Assembly: GCA_016874895.1 (NCBI GenBank)
Contig: VGSX01000108.1
Span: 1-10,651, forward strand
Direction of reading: 5' to 3'
Length of the DNA stretch: 10,651 nt
Origin: Deltaproteobacteria bacterium
GTDB taxonomy: Bacteria; Desulfobacterota; Desulfobaccia; Desulfobaccales; Desulfobaccaceae
Below the pieces are notes generated by a model, which did not search any database, was not told the origin of the DNA, and saw only the letters and a program-made list of their open reading frames with translations. A program made the translations under genes and the position numbers. Of the stretch, positions 1 to 5,186 are shown piece after piece (the first letter of the stretch is position 1; every line of letters begins with the position of its first letter).

Positions 1-2
1 AG

Positions 3-800
3 ATTCGGTTTCAACGACGGCTGCGCCAGACCCGACGGCGTCTGGTGCCCATCCCGGTCCGCGCACGCCCCCGGGAGAGACGTCCGGGAGAGTGGCGGGA
101 AAAATGGCGGGGGGAGCTCATCTGCTCCTATCCTCCGGAGGACCTGGTGGTGGAGGGTTTCGGCGCCTTTGCCCGAAAAAAAGTCGTCCAGTTGCTATCG
201 GAACAGAACCGCCGGGTGGTTCCCTTTGTCGCTTCCCTCCTGGACGGCATCGATGTCCGGGAGACCATCCGGCGCTGGCCCGAAGGAATATTATATGTCA
301 CCGAGCAGCAGCGGGCCCGGGGAAAAATCGGCGCGGTGGTGGCCATCTTCGATCCTGATGAGGGCCACCAGGAAAATTTCCCCTGGCGACTCACCTGGCT
401 GGGAGAGCACCAGCAAGAGTCGGATATGGCCTTTTACGCCACCGCAATCGGGGAACATCTGGTCGGACCGGGAATTTCCCGTTGCCGGTATGGGGGGTTT
501 ATGCTTTCTTATCCCCCTTGGCGCCTCTATGACATCTGGCAGGATCCCTTTTTTGCCGGGGTGCGGAACAAGGCGGAGAGGCTCGTACTGGCCGCCCTGG
601 ATTACTCTCTGGAGAAAAACGTCATCTACCTGGCCGCCCAACCGCCCCGATCCCGCTGGCAGAATTGGGCCCACCGGTTGGGAAAAAAGCTCATCTATCT
701 GCCGATCGGGTCCTTCTCGCCGATAACCATTAAGAAAATAAGAACCTTTCACGTCCTGGACGGTCAACCGGTCCGGGGCTGGGCAGCGGATTATGTCTGA
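3..800 (+). CDS. Unrecognised protein, C-terminal part (gene runs off the left edge)
   Basis: I do not recognise this protein. The frame is open from the first full codon of the window to a TGA at 798-800. The GTG at 45 is therefore a possible start, but the very basic in-frame stretch before it (RFQRRLRQTRRRL) suggests the gene starts upstream and is cut by the window edge. About 266 codons are visible. The protein is soluble-looking, with no membrane segment or signal peptide. It is rich in Trp, Arg and Tyr and has two 'SYPP' motifs, near residues 28-31 and 154-157 counted from the GTG. I see no P-loop, zinc ligands or catalytic signature. It ends 39 nt before the GGDEF gene on the same strand, so the two may be co-transcribed. 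The codon pattern supports a real gene. The function is unknown. Confidence 0.6.
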   Translation: MRFQRRLRQTRRRLVPIPVRARPRERRPGEWREKWRGELICSYPPEDLVVEGFGAFARKKVVQLLSEQNRRVVPFVASLLDGIDVRETIRRWPEGILYVTEQQRARGKIGAVVAIFDPDEGHQENFPWRLTWLGEHQQESDMAFYATAIGEHLVGPGISRCRYGGFMLSYPPWRLYDIWQDPFFAGVRNKAERLVLAALDYSLEKNVIYLAAQPPRSRWQNWAHRLGKKLIYLPIGSFSPITIKKIRTFHVLDGQPVRGWAADYV

Positions 801-839
801 CGTCGGTTGTCCTTTTAATAACGAGAAAGCAGATATTCT

Positions 840-1469
840 GTGATTGTTCTTATCTTAGCGGCAATTATTTTATTGTTGGGGGGCGTCTATCTCTTCGTGA
901 ACCGACTCACGCAAAGAGTCGCCGAAGCCCAAAAAAAGTTGGTGGAACTTACCACGGTGGATGATCTTACCCAGCTTTACAACCGGCGGTATTTCTTTGA
1001 AAGATTGCACCAGGAAGTGGAACGGGCCAAACGTTACCAGCGGCCCTTGAGTTGCGTCATCCTGGATATTGACAATTTTAAGAAAGTAAACGATACGCTC
1101 GGGCACTTGTCGGGTGACCAGGTTTTAAGGGATATCTCCAGTATCATAAAGAGCACTTGCCGTCAATGCGATCTGGCGGGGCGCTACGGCGGGGAGGAAC
1201 TGATCATTTTGTTGCCGGAGACCGAGCTTGAGGGGGCCATGACCATTGCCGAGAGGATCAGGCAAAGGGTTGAGCAGCATCAGACCGTGGATGGCAAGGG
1301 AGAAACTATTGCGGTTACGGTAAGTTTGGGGGTAGCCAGTCTGGCGCCCCAGGAAATCGAAGACTTGGATAAAGATGAGCGCCTCATCCAATATGCCGAC
1401 GATGCCCTGTTATTGGCCAAAAAAGAGGGTCGCAACCGGGTCAAGCTCTATCATCCCCATCAGGGGTGA
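840..1469 (+). CDS. Membrane-anchored diguanylate cyclase (GGDEF domain)
   Basis: This predicted diguanylate cyclase makes cyclic di-GMP from two GTP at the inner membrane. Residues 2-20 form one hydrophobic helix. A short charged linker (21-40) leads into a complete GGDEF domain. Visible landmarks are DDLTQLYNRR (41-50), the metal and nucleotide region LDIDNFKKVND (75-85), the active-site loop GGEEL (117-121) and the family's closing YADDALLLAKKEGRNR (185-200). An RQCD motif at 108-111, five residues before GGEEL, matches the RxxD inhibitory site, so product feedback is likely. At 209 aa it has no PAS, GAF or receiver domain, so any signal input must come through the membrane helix or a partner. 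The start is a GTG with only a weak upstream purine run (GAGAAAG at 823-829). It probably shares a transcript with the gene before it. Confidence 0.92.
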   Translation: MIVLILAAIILLLGGVYLFVNRLTQRVAEAQKKLVELTTVDDLTQLYNRRYFFERLHQEVERAKRYQRPLSCVILDIDNFKKVNDTLGHLSGDQVLRDISSIIKSTCRQCDLAGRYGGEELIILLPETELEGAMTIAERIRQRVEQHQTVDGKGETIAVTVSLGVASLAPQEIEDLDKDERLIQYADDALLLAKKEGRNRVKLYHPHQG

Positions 1470-1475
1470 TGGCCT

Positions 1476-1505
1476 GGTAATACCGTTTTGGTGTCCGGTA
1501 TTACC
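1476..1505. repeat. Perfect 10-bp inverted repeat after the GGDEF gene
   Basis: GGTAATACCG at 1476-1485 and its exact reverse complement at 1496-1505 enclose a 10-nt loop, 6 nt after the GGDEF stop codon. The position suits a transcript end or an mRNA-stabilising hairpin. No T-run follows on the + strand, so it is not a standard intrinsic terminator. Confidence 0.6.
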
Positions 1506-1580
1506 GTGAAAATCCCCCAAAACCCCCCCTTTACAAAAGGGAAACTTAAAAGAGTCCTCCTTAGTTCCCCCTTTTCTAAA
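1500..1580. repeat. REP/MITE-like C-rich repeat with a short hairpin
   Basis: The stretch starts with ATTACCGTGAAAATCCCCC (1500-1518) and continues with C-rich and G-rich blocks. CCCTTT and AAAGGG (1527-1541) form a 6-bp hairpin with a 3-nt loop. A second CCCCCTTTT block at 1567-1575 can pair with the same AAAAGGG. The opening 19 nt recur at 2248-2266 with one mismatch, and a related inverted form lies at about 1607-1636. C-run/G-run repeats of this kind are commonly dispersed between genes in Desulfobacterota and cyanobacteria. Membership of a genomic family is an inference. Confidence 0.45.
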
Positions 1581-1625
1581 CTAAGCCTTACCCATAAAGT
1601 ATAGAGGCCATGGTTTGGGATGTGG

Positions 1626-1639
1626 TTCACGGTAATGAA
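1626..1639 (+). repeat. Inverted repeat flanking ogt, left copy
   Basis: TTCACGGTAATGAA is the reverse complement of the sequence at 2245-2258 with one mismatch (13/14). It lies 8 nt beyond the ogt stop codon. Together the two copies bracket the gene. Confidence 0.4.
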
Positions 1640-1646
1640 TCAGTAG

Positions 1647-2249
1647 TTAATGTCCCCCCTCAATCCTCACCGGGCCGTGTAAGGGAATGGGAGGGCGGCC
1701 CAGGATTGTCTGCTCGTGGGACAACAGCAACCGTTTCAGGTGGAGGCCGGCACTGTAGCCGCCCAGGGAGCCGTCCGAGGCCACCACCCGGTGGCAGGGG
1801 ATGATGATGGGCAAGGGGTTGGCTCCCAGGGCCCCGCCTACGGATCGAGCCCCCCGGGGCAGGTTCAGGGAATGAGCCAAGGTCTGATAAGTGATGATAG
1901 CCCCAAAGGGCGTCTGCCGCACTGCCTCCCAAACCTTGATTTGAAAAGCGGTGCCTCGCACGTCCAGCCGGAGATGCTCGAAGGTCCTGAGTTCTCCGGC
2001 AAAATAGGCCTTGAGGGCGTCTGTCGTTTCCTGGCGCCACTGTCGCAGGCGGGAGGTCAGTTCCGGTTCTTCCTGCTGCTGCCGCACCGGCCACTGGGGC
2101 CCGGACTCTCCCCCCGGGCGGTGGAAAGAAACCGCCCGCAGCCCTGCCGGGGAAAAACCCATCCACACCGGCCCCACCGGGGTGGGTAGCATTTCCTCCC
2201 AGATATCGAAACCTTTTTCTGCTTGTGCTCCTTGTAAATATCTTTTCAT
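1647..2249 (-). CDS. ogt: Methylated-DNA--protein-cysteine methyltransferase (O6-alkylguanine repair)
   Basis: This is a suicide repair protein that moves the alkyl group from O6-alkylguanine (and O4-alkylthymine) to its own cysteine. The active site PCHRV is at 151-155, with acceptor Cys152. Residues at the same spacing as in human MGMT are present: Tyr121 (C-31), the arginine finger Arg135 in ARSVG (C-17), Asn144 (C-8) and Glu179 (C+27). The helix-turn-helix region is about 118-145, and 20-95 is the variable N-terminal domain. At 200 aa it is slightly longer than usual, with an extra tail after residue 180. The first ATG (2249) overlaps the inverted repeat and has a distant G-rich ribosome-binding candidate. 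A second ATG at residue 20 follows GGGAGGAA too closely to be a good start. It lies 153 bp after lepA on the same strand. Confidence 0.93.
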   Translation of the reverse strand: MKRYLQGAQAEKGFDIWEEMLPTPVGPVWMGFSPAGLRAVSFHRPGGESGPQWPVRQQQEEPELTSRLRQWRQETTDALKAYFAGELRTFEHLRLDVRGTAFQIKVWEAVRQTPFGAIITYQTLAHSLNLPRGARSVGGALGANPLPIIIPCHRVVASDGSLGGYSAGLHLKRLLLSHEQTILGRPPIPLHGPVRIEGGH

Positions 2250-2258
2250 TACTGTGAA
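2245..2258 (-). repeat. Inverted repeat flanking ogt, right copy
   Basis: TTCATTACTGTGAA spans the ogt start codon. It mirrors 1626-1639 (13/14) and is part of a longer direct match (2248-2266) to 1500-1518, at 18/19 identity. Confidence 0.4.
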
Positions 2259-2402
2259 AATCCCCCTTTATAATAGCTGGGCATCACCCACAAATTCGGA
2301 GGGTATGTCTGGAATTAATGATAACCAACAGGAATTACTAACGAAAGAATTCCATCACCGTAAGTATTTACCCTTCAATAAAACCTTTTTTGCCAGGAAG
2401 TA

Positions 2403-4199
2403 CTACTCCGTCTCACTCCGCAGCACCGCCACGAAGGCGCTCTGGGGGATCATAACGTTTCCCACCATCTTCATCCGCTTTTTGCCTTTTTTCTGCTTTT
2501 CCAGGAGCTTGCGTTTGCGGGTGATGTCGCCCCCGTAGCACTTGGCGGTGACGTCCTTGCGGAAGGCCGAAATGGTAGAGCGGGAGATGATCTTGCCGCC
2601 GATGGCCCCCTGGATGGCGATCTTGAACTGCTGCCGGGGTATTTCTTCTTTAAGGCGGTCGCAGATGCGTACCCCCCAGTCCCGGGCGTTGTCCTTGAAG
2701 ACGATGGTGGACAGGGCGTCCACCTTTTCGCCGTTCACCAGGATATCCAGCTTCACCAGGTCGCTTTCCCGGTAGTCGATGAGCTCGTAGTCGAAGGAAC
2801 CGTAACCCTGGGTAACGGTTTTGAGCTTGTCGTAAAAATCGAAGATCACTTCGGCCAGGGGCATTTCCATGGAAATCTCGATGCGCCCCGGGGAAGGGTA
2901 GCTAAAAGTAGAGTTGACGCCCCGGCGCTCCAGGCAGAGCTTCATGACTGCGCCCATGTAGCGCTCCGGAATGATAATGGTGGCCCGGATATAGGGTTCG
3001 AAGCCTTTTTTGATGCCCACCGGATCAGGGTAATACTGGGGATTGTCGATGGCCACCTGGCTGCCGTCGGTGAGCTCAAACTCATAGCGGACGCTGGGGG
3101 TGGTCATGATCAGGGACTGGTTGTACTCCCGCTCCAGCCGCTCCTGGACAATGTCCAGGTGCAGCAGGCCCAGGAAGCCGCAGCGGAACCCCTGGCCCAG
3201 GGCCGCGGAGGAGTCCTTGGTATAGACTAAAGCGGCGTCGTTGAGCTTGTATTTTTCCAGGGCCTCGGCCAGGGACTGGTACTCGTCGGAAGCCACCGGA
3301 TAGAGGGACGAAAAGACCACGGGCTTAACATCCTTAAATCCAGGCTGGGGTATCGGCGTGGGATGGGCGTCCAGGGTGATGGTGTCCCCCACCCGGGTGT
3401 CGGCCACGGTCTTGATGCTGGCGATGAGGTAGCCCACCATGCCTGCGGCCAGCTCCTTCACCGGCTGCCGCTGCAGGCGAAACAGGCCCACCTCCTCCAC
3501 CTTATAGGTGGCCCCATTGGACAGGAAACGGATGACCTCTCCGGACTTCAGCACCCCGTCAAAGACCCGGAAGGAGACGATGACGCCCCGGTAGGGGTCG
3601 TAAAAGGCATCGAAAATCAGGGCGGAAAGGGGTTTGTCCCGGCTGCCGGCCGGGGGCGGGATGTGGGCCACCACGGCCTCCAGGACCTCCTCGATGCCTA
3701 TCCCCTCCTTGGCCGAGCACAAAATGGCCAGGTCCGGATCCAACCCGAGCTCCCGGTCGATCTGGTCTTTAACCAGGTCCACGTCCGCGGAGGGCAGGTC
3801 GATTTTGTTGATCACCGGGATGATTTCCAGGTCGTGCTCCATGGCCATATAGAGGTTGGCCAGGGTCTGGGCCTGCACCCCCTGGGAGGCGTCCACCACC
3901 AGGAGCACCCCTTCGCAGGAGGCCAGGGCCCGGCTCACCTCGTAGGAAAAATCCACGTGCCCCGGCGTATCGATGAGGTTGAGGTCGTACTGCTCCCCGT
4001 CCCTGGCCGTGTAGGGCAGGGTAATGGTATTGCTCTTGATGGTGATGCCCCGCTCCCGTTCAATGTCCATGGTGTCCAGGAGCTGGTCCCGGAACTCCCG
4101 CTCCCCCACCATGCCGGTGTGCTGGATCAACCGGTCCGCCAGGGTGGACTTGCCGTGGTCGATATGGGCGATGATGCTGAAATTACGGATGTTGGGCAT
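2403..4199 (-). CDS. lepA: Translation elongation factor 4 (LepA), ribosome-associated GTPase
   Basis: This full-length LepA/EF-4 (598 aa; family about 600) is a translational GTPase that acts on ribosomes during initiation, biogenesis or stalled elongation. The GTPase motifs are intact: G1 AHIDHGKS (11-18), switch I RERGITIK (48-55), G3 DTPGH (77-81), G4 NKID (131-134) and G5 SAK (162-164). EF-Tu-like domain 2, domains III and V, and the basic LepA-specific C-terminal region (RKRKLLEKQKKGKKR, then MIPQSAFVAVL) follow. The ATG at 4199 comes 1 nt after the TAA of the DUF2283 gene. No Shine-Dalgarno is visible, so translational coupling to the upstream module is likely. The first 63 bp are duplicated at 4686-4748. 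In many bacteria lepA is upstream of lepB; here ogt follows instead. Confidence 0.98.
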   Translation of the reverse strand: MPNIRNFSIIAHIDHGKSTLADRLIQHTGMVGEREFRDQLLDTMDIERERGITIKSNTITLPYTARDGEQYDLNLIDTPGHVDFSYEVSRALASCEGVLLVVDASQGVQAQTLANLYMAMEHDLEIIPVINKIDLPSADVDLVKDQIDRELGLDPDLAILCSAKEGIGIEEVLEAVVAHIPPPAGSRDKPLSALIFDAFYDPYRGVIVSFRVFDGVLKSGEVIRFLSNGATYKVEEVGLFRLQRQPVKELAAGMVGYLIASIKTVADTRVGDTITLDAHPTPIPQPGFKDVKPVVFSSLYPVASDEYQSLAEALEKYKLNDAALVYTKDSSAALGQGFRCGFLGLLHLDIVQERLEREYNQSLIMTTPSVRYEFELTDGSQVAIDNPQYYPDPVGIKKGFEPYIRATIIIPERYMGAVMKLCLERRGVNSTFSYPSPGRIEISMEMPLAEVIFDFYDKLKTVTQGYGSFDYELIDYRESDLVKLDILVNGEKVDALSTIVFKDNARDWGVRICDRLKEEIPRQQFKIAIQGAIGGKIISRSTISAFRKDVTAKCYGGDITRKRKLLEKQKKGKKRMKMVGNVMIPQSAFVAVLRSETE

Positions 4200-4203
4200 A
4201 TTA
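4141..4203 (-). repeat. 63-bp direct repeat, copy A (intact lepA start)
   Basis: This segment covers lepA codons 1-20 plus the TTA (+ strand) that encodes the DUF2283 stop codon. It matches 4686-4748 in the same orientation at 56 of 63 positions with no gaps. Similarity ends abruptly beyond CATATTA on one side and before AGGGT on the other. Confidence 0.9.
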
Positions 4204-4419
4204 GGCGGCTATGATTTCTACCTTAGTTCTCAGGTTATGCACTATTAACTCATCTAACTCTAATTTATGACTGGCATTATCAATATCTATGCCGGTGATT
4301 TTGCCTTCGGCATCATAATCGACCACTACTCCCTCGGAAACCTCCAGGCTGTCCACACTTGCCTTAGCTGAAAGATCAATATAGAGAGAGTCGGTTTCGG
4401 GATAATAGCTTATCTTCAT
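4201..4419 (-). CDS. DUF2283 protein, probable antitoxin of a two-gene module
   Basis: This 72-aa protein matches the DUF2283 pattern: a start of the form MKISYYPETDSLYIDLS, then EVSEGVVVDYDAEGKITGIDIDNAS (about 27-51), then a short helix ELDELIVHNL. The family is a small beta-rich fold of unproven function, often encoded next to small toxin-like proteins. Its ATG overlaps the stop codon of the upstream 80-aa gene by ATGA (4416-4419), which implies coupled translation and a shared complex. Its TAA is 1 nt from the lepA ATG. An antitoxin role is inferred from size, gene order and pairing. Length is normal for the family. The module is bounded by direct repeats of the lepA start, pointing to acquisition. 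Confidence 0.88.
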   Translation of the reverse strand: MKISYYPETDSLYIDLSAKASVDSLEVSEGVVVDYDAEGKITGIDIDNASHKLELDELIVHNLRTKVEIIAA

Positions 4420-4658
4420 AATTTGAAACTCCGATCAAAAAAAGCATTATGAATAGTTACCTTATTAGCCAAGGTTACTACCCTCAGAATCCGGCCGTCC
4501 ATTTCGTCAATAAATCCCCAGAAACGATAGCGATTTTGCTCCTGCGGTTCGGATCTCAAAGGATTTTCCAACACCCTAAAACACCATTCTTTTCTCAGAT
4601 ACGGTCTTTTTCTCAGGACTTCATTTTCGAAATATGCGGTGAAAGAATATTTATTCAT
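4416..4658 (-). CDS. 80-aa DUF2283-partner protein, possible toxin (DUF4258/BrnT-like)
   Basis: This 80-aa protein belongs to the small proteins that precede DUF2283 genes. Visible features are RPYLRKEWCFRVLENP (18-33, a helix of the kind seen in DUF4258/BrnT-like RNase-fold toxins), then RYRFWGFI, then RILRVVTL and HNAFFDRSF (about 56-78). The alternating strands and the ending HNAFFDR resemble uncharacterised DUF2283 partners. I cannot assign a catalytic residue with confidence. Its stop overlaps the DUF2283 start by 4 nt. The ATG at 4658 has no clear ribosome-binding site, and an AT-rich stretch (4659-4685) may hold the module's promoter. Toxin activity is inferred only from the pairing and size. 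Confidence 0.78.
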   Translation of the reverse strand: MNKYSFTAYFENEVLRKRPYLRKEWCFRVLENPLRSEPQEQNRYRFWGFIDEMDGRILRVVTLANKVTIHNAFFDRSFKL

Positions 4659-4681
4659 TTAGGGCTTTAATTATTAATAAG

Positions 4682-4744
4682 TTAAAGGGTGAACTTGCCA
4701 TCGTCACTATGGGCGATGCTGCTGAAATTGCGGATGTTGGGCAT
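4682..4744 (-). pseudogene. lepA: Truncated lepA start (20 codons, P-loop destroyed)
   Basis: The reading frame MPNIRNFSSIAHSDDGKFTL followed by TAA is a copy of lepA residues 1-20. Four residues differ from the intact gene (I9S, I13S, H15D, S18F). Six of the seven base changes alter amino acids, including the GKS of the nucleotide-binding loop. This is what decay without selection looks like. The fragment sits between hicB and the DUF2283 module. It is best read as the displaced original start of lepA, or as the scar of a recombination event. Confidence 0.85.
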
Positions 4745-4748
4745 ATTA
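4686..4748 (-). repeat. 63-bp direct repeat, copy B (displaced lepA start)
   Basis: This is the partner of 4141-4203, offset by 545 bp. The two copies enclose 482 bp that consist almost entirely of the DUF2283 two-gene module. No inverted terminal repeats or transposase are seen. Confidence 0.9.
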
Positions 4749-4754
4749 AATTTA

Positions 4755-4964
4755 CTACGAAATTGAAATATATTGGGAACGAGCAGAGGGCTCCGGCAAC
4801 GGCGAACCGTCCTCGGTCAAACCTTGGAAGTGAAGTTTCAAAGCCTCTGAGAGTAGTTTGAGAGTTTCCTCCGGGGTGTCACCGGTAGCTACGCATCCTG
4901 GGACGTCGGGCAAATATGCACTAAAATTATCGCCTGTTTTTTCAATAACAGCCATGTAGTCCAT
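4755..4964 (-). CDS. hicB: HicB-family antitoxin
   Basis: This 69-aa antitoxin has a partial RNase H-like fold and blocks HicA. It follows the family pattern well: FSAYLPDVPGCVATGDTPEETLKLLSEALKLHFQGLTEDGSPLPEPS (about 14-60). No C-terminal DNA-binding helix-turn-helix or ribbon-helix-helix is present, so autoregulation would need another factor. I chose the ATG at 4964 because AAGGAA lies 5 nt before it and hicA stops 1 nt upstream. A longer open frame back to 5048 exists but would overlap hicA, and its extra residues look like an out-of-frame translation of hicA. Next on the same strand is the lepA fragment. Confidence 0.92.
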   Translation of the reverse strand: MDYMAVIEKTGDNFSAYLPDVPGCVATGDTPEETLKLLSEALKLHFQGLTEDGSPLPEPSARSQYISIS

Positions 4965-4965
4965 G

Positions 4966-5160
4966 TTATTTCCTTGTCTTGAGGCCAGCCTGTTTAAGTA
5001 TGCTATGTAAAGTTCCCGGCCCCAGGTCATGATGGGGATTACCAGCAATTGTCACTTTGCCAGGTTTCATTGGATGTTTGTATTGCCTGTGGCTACCTTC
5101 CTGGGAGATCATAAACCAGCCGTCTTTTTCGAGCAACTTAATAACCTCACGCACCTTCAT
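4966..5160 (-). CDS. hicA: HicA-family mRNA interferase toxin
   Basis: This is a 64-aa double-stranded-RNA-binding-fold toxin that cleaves mRNA independently of the ribosome. It starts with the family helix KVREVIKLLEKDGW (2-15). The catalytic region GSHRQYKHP (22-30) follows, with His24 as the conserved active residue. VTIAG and the closing helix GTLHSILKQAGL (49-60) complete the fold. All key elements are present and length is normal, so it looks functional. It lies 26 nt after the HicB-HEPN fusion gene and 1 nt before hicB, so the three probably share a transcript. No strong ribosome-binding site is seen before the ATG. Confidence 0.94.
   Translation of the reverse strand: MKVREVIKLLEKDGWFMISQEGSHRQYKHPMKPGKVTIAGNPHHDLGPGTLHSILKQAGLKTRK
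4970..4975 (-). promoter_or_regulatory. Ribosome-binding site of hicB
   Basis: AAGGAA on the - strand lies 5 nt before the ATG at 4964, inside the end of hicA. It fixes the hicB start and implies coupled translation of the pair. Confidence 0.65.
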
Positions 5161-5186
5161 GTATTAGCCATTCAATTATCGAGCAC

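Noticed and set aside
1716..2189. 157-aa + strand frame opposite ogt, plus a second antisense frame at 2011-2538
   Set aside because: Both mirror the well-supported ogt gene, with no recognisable domain. One also crosses into lepA.
2331..2353. GGAATT/AATTCC inverted repeat between lepA and ogt as a lepA terminator
   Set aside because: It is AT-rich, only 6 bp with an 11-nt loop, and has no following T-run on the - strand. Read-through from lepA into ogt remains possible.
3363..4214. 283-aa open frame on the + strand opposite lepA
   Set aside because: It lies entirely antisense to the conserved lepA frame. Its His/Gly/Val-rich composition is what GC-rich codons give when read backwards.
4141..4748. 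Insertion sequence or composite transposon for the lepA-flanked module
   Set aside because: There is no transposase, no terminal inverted repeats, and the repeats are coding DNA of lepA, so a classical insertion sequence does not explain it.
4965..5048. Longer HicB start (28 extra residues)
   Set aside because: The extra residues overlap hicA in another frame and do not fit the HicB family, while the ATG at 4964 has a good ribosome-binding site and the expected position right after hicA.
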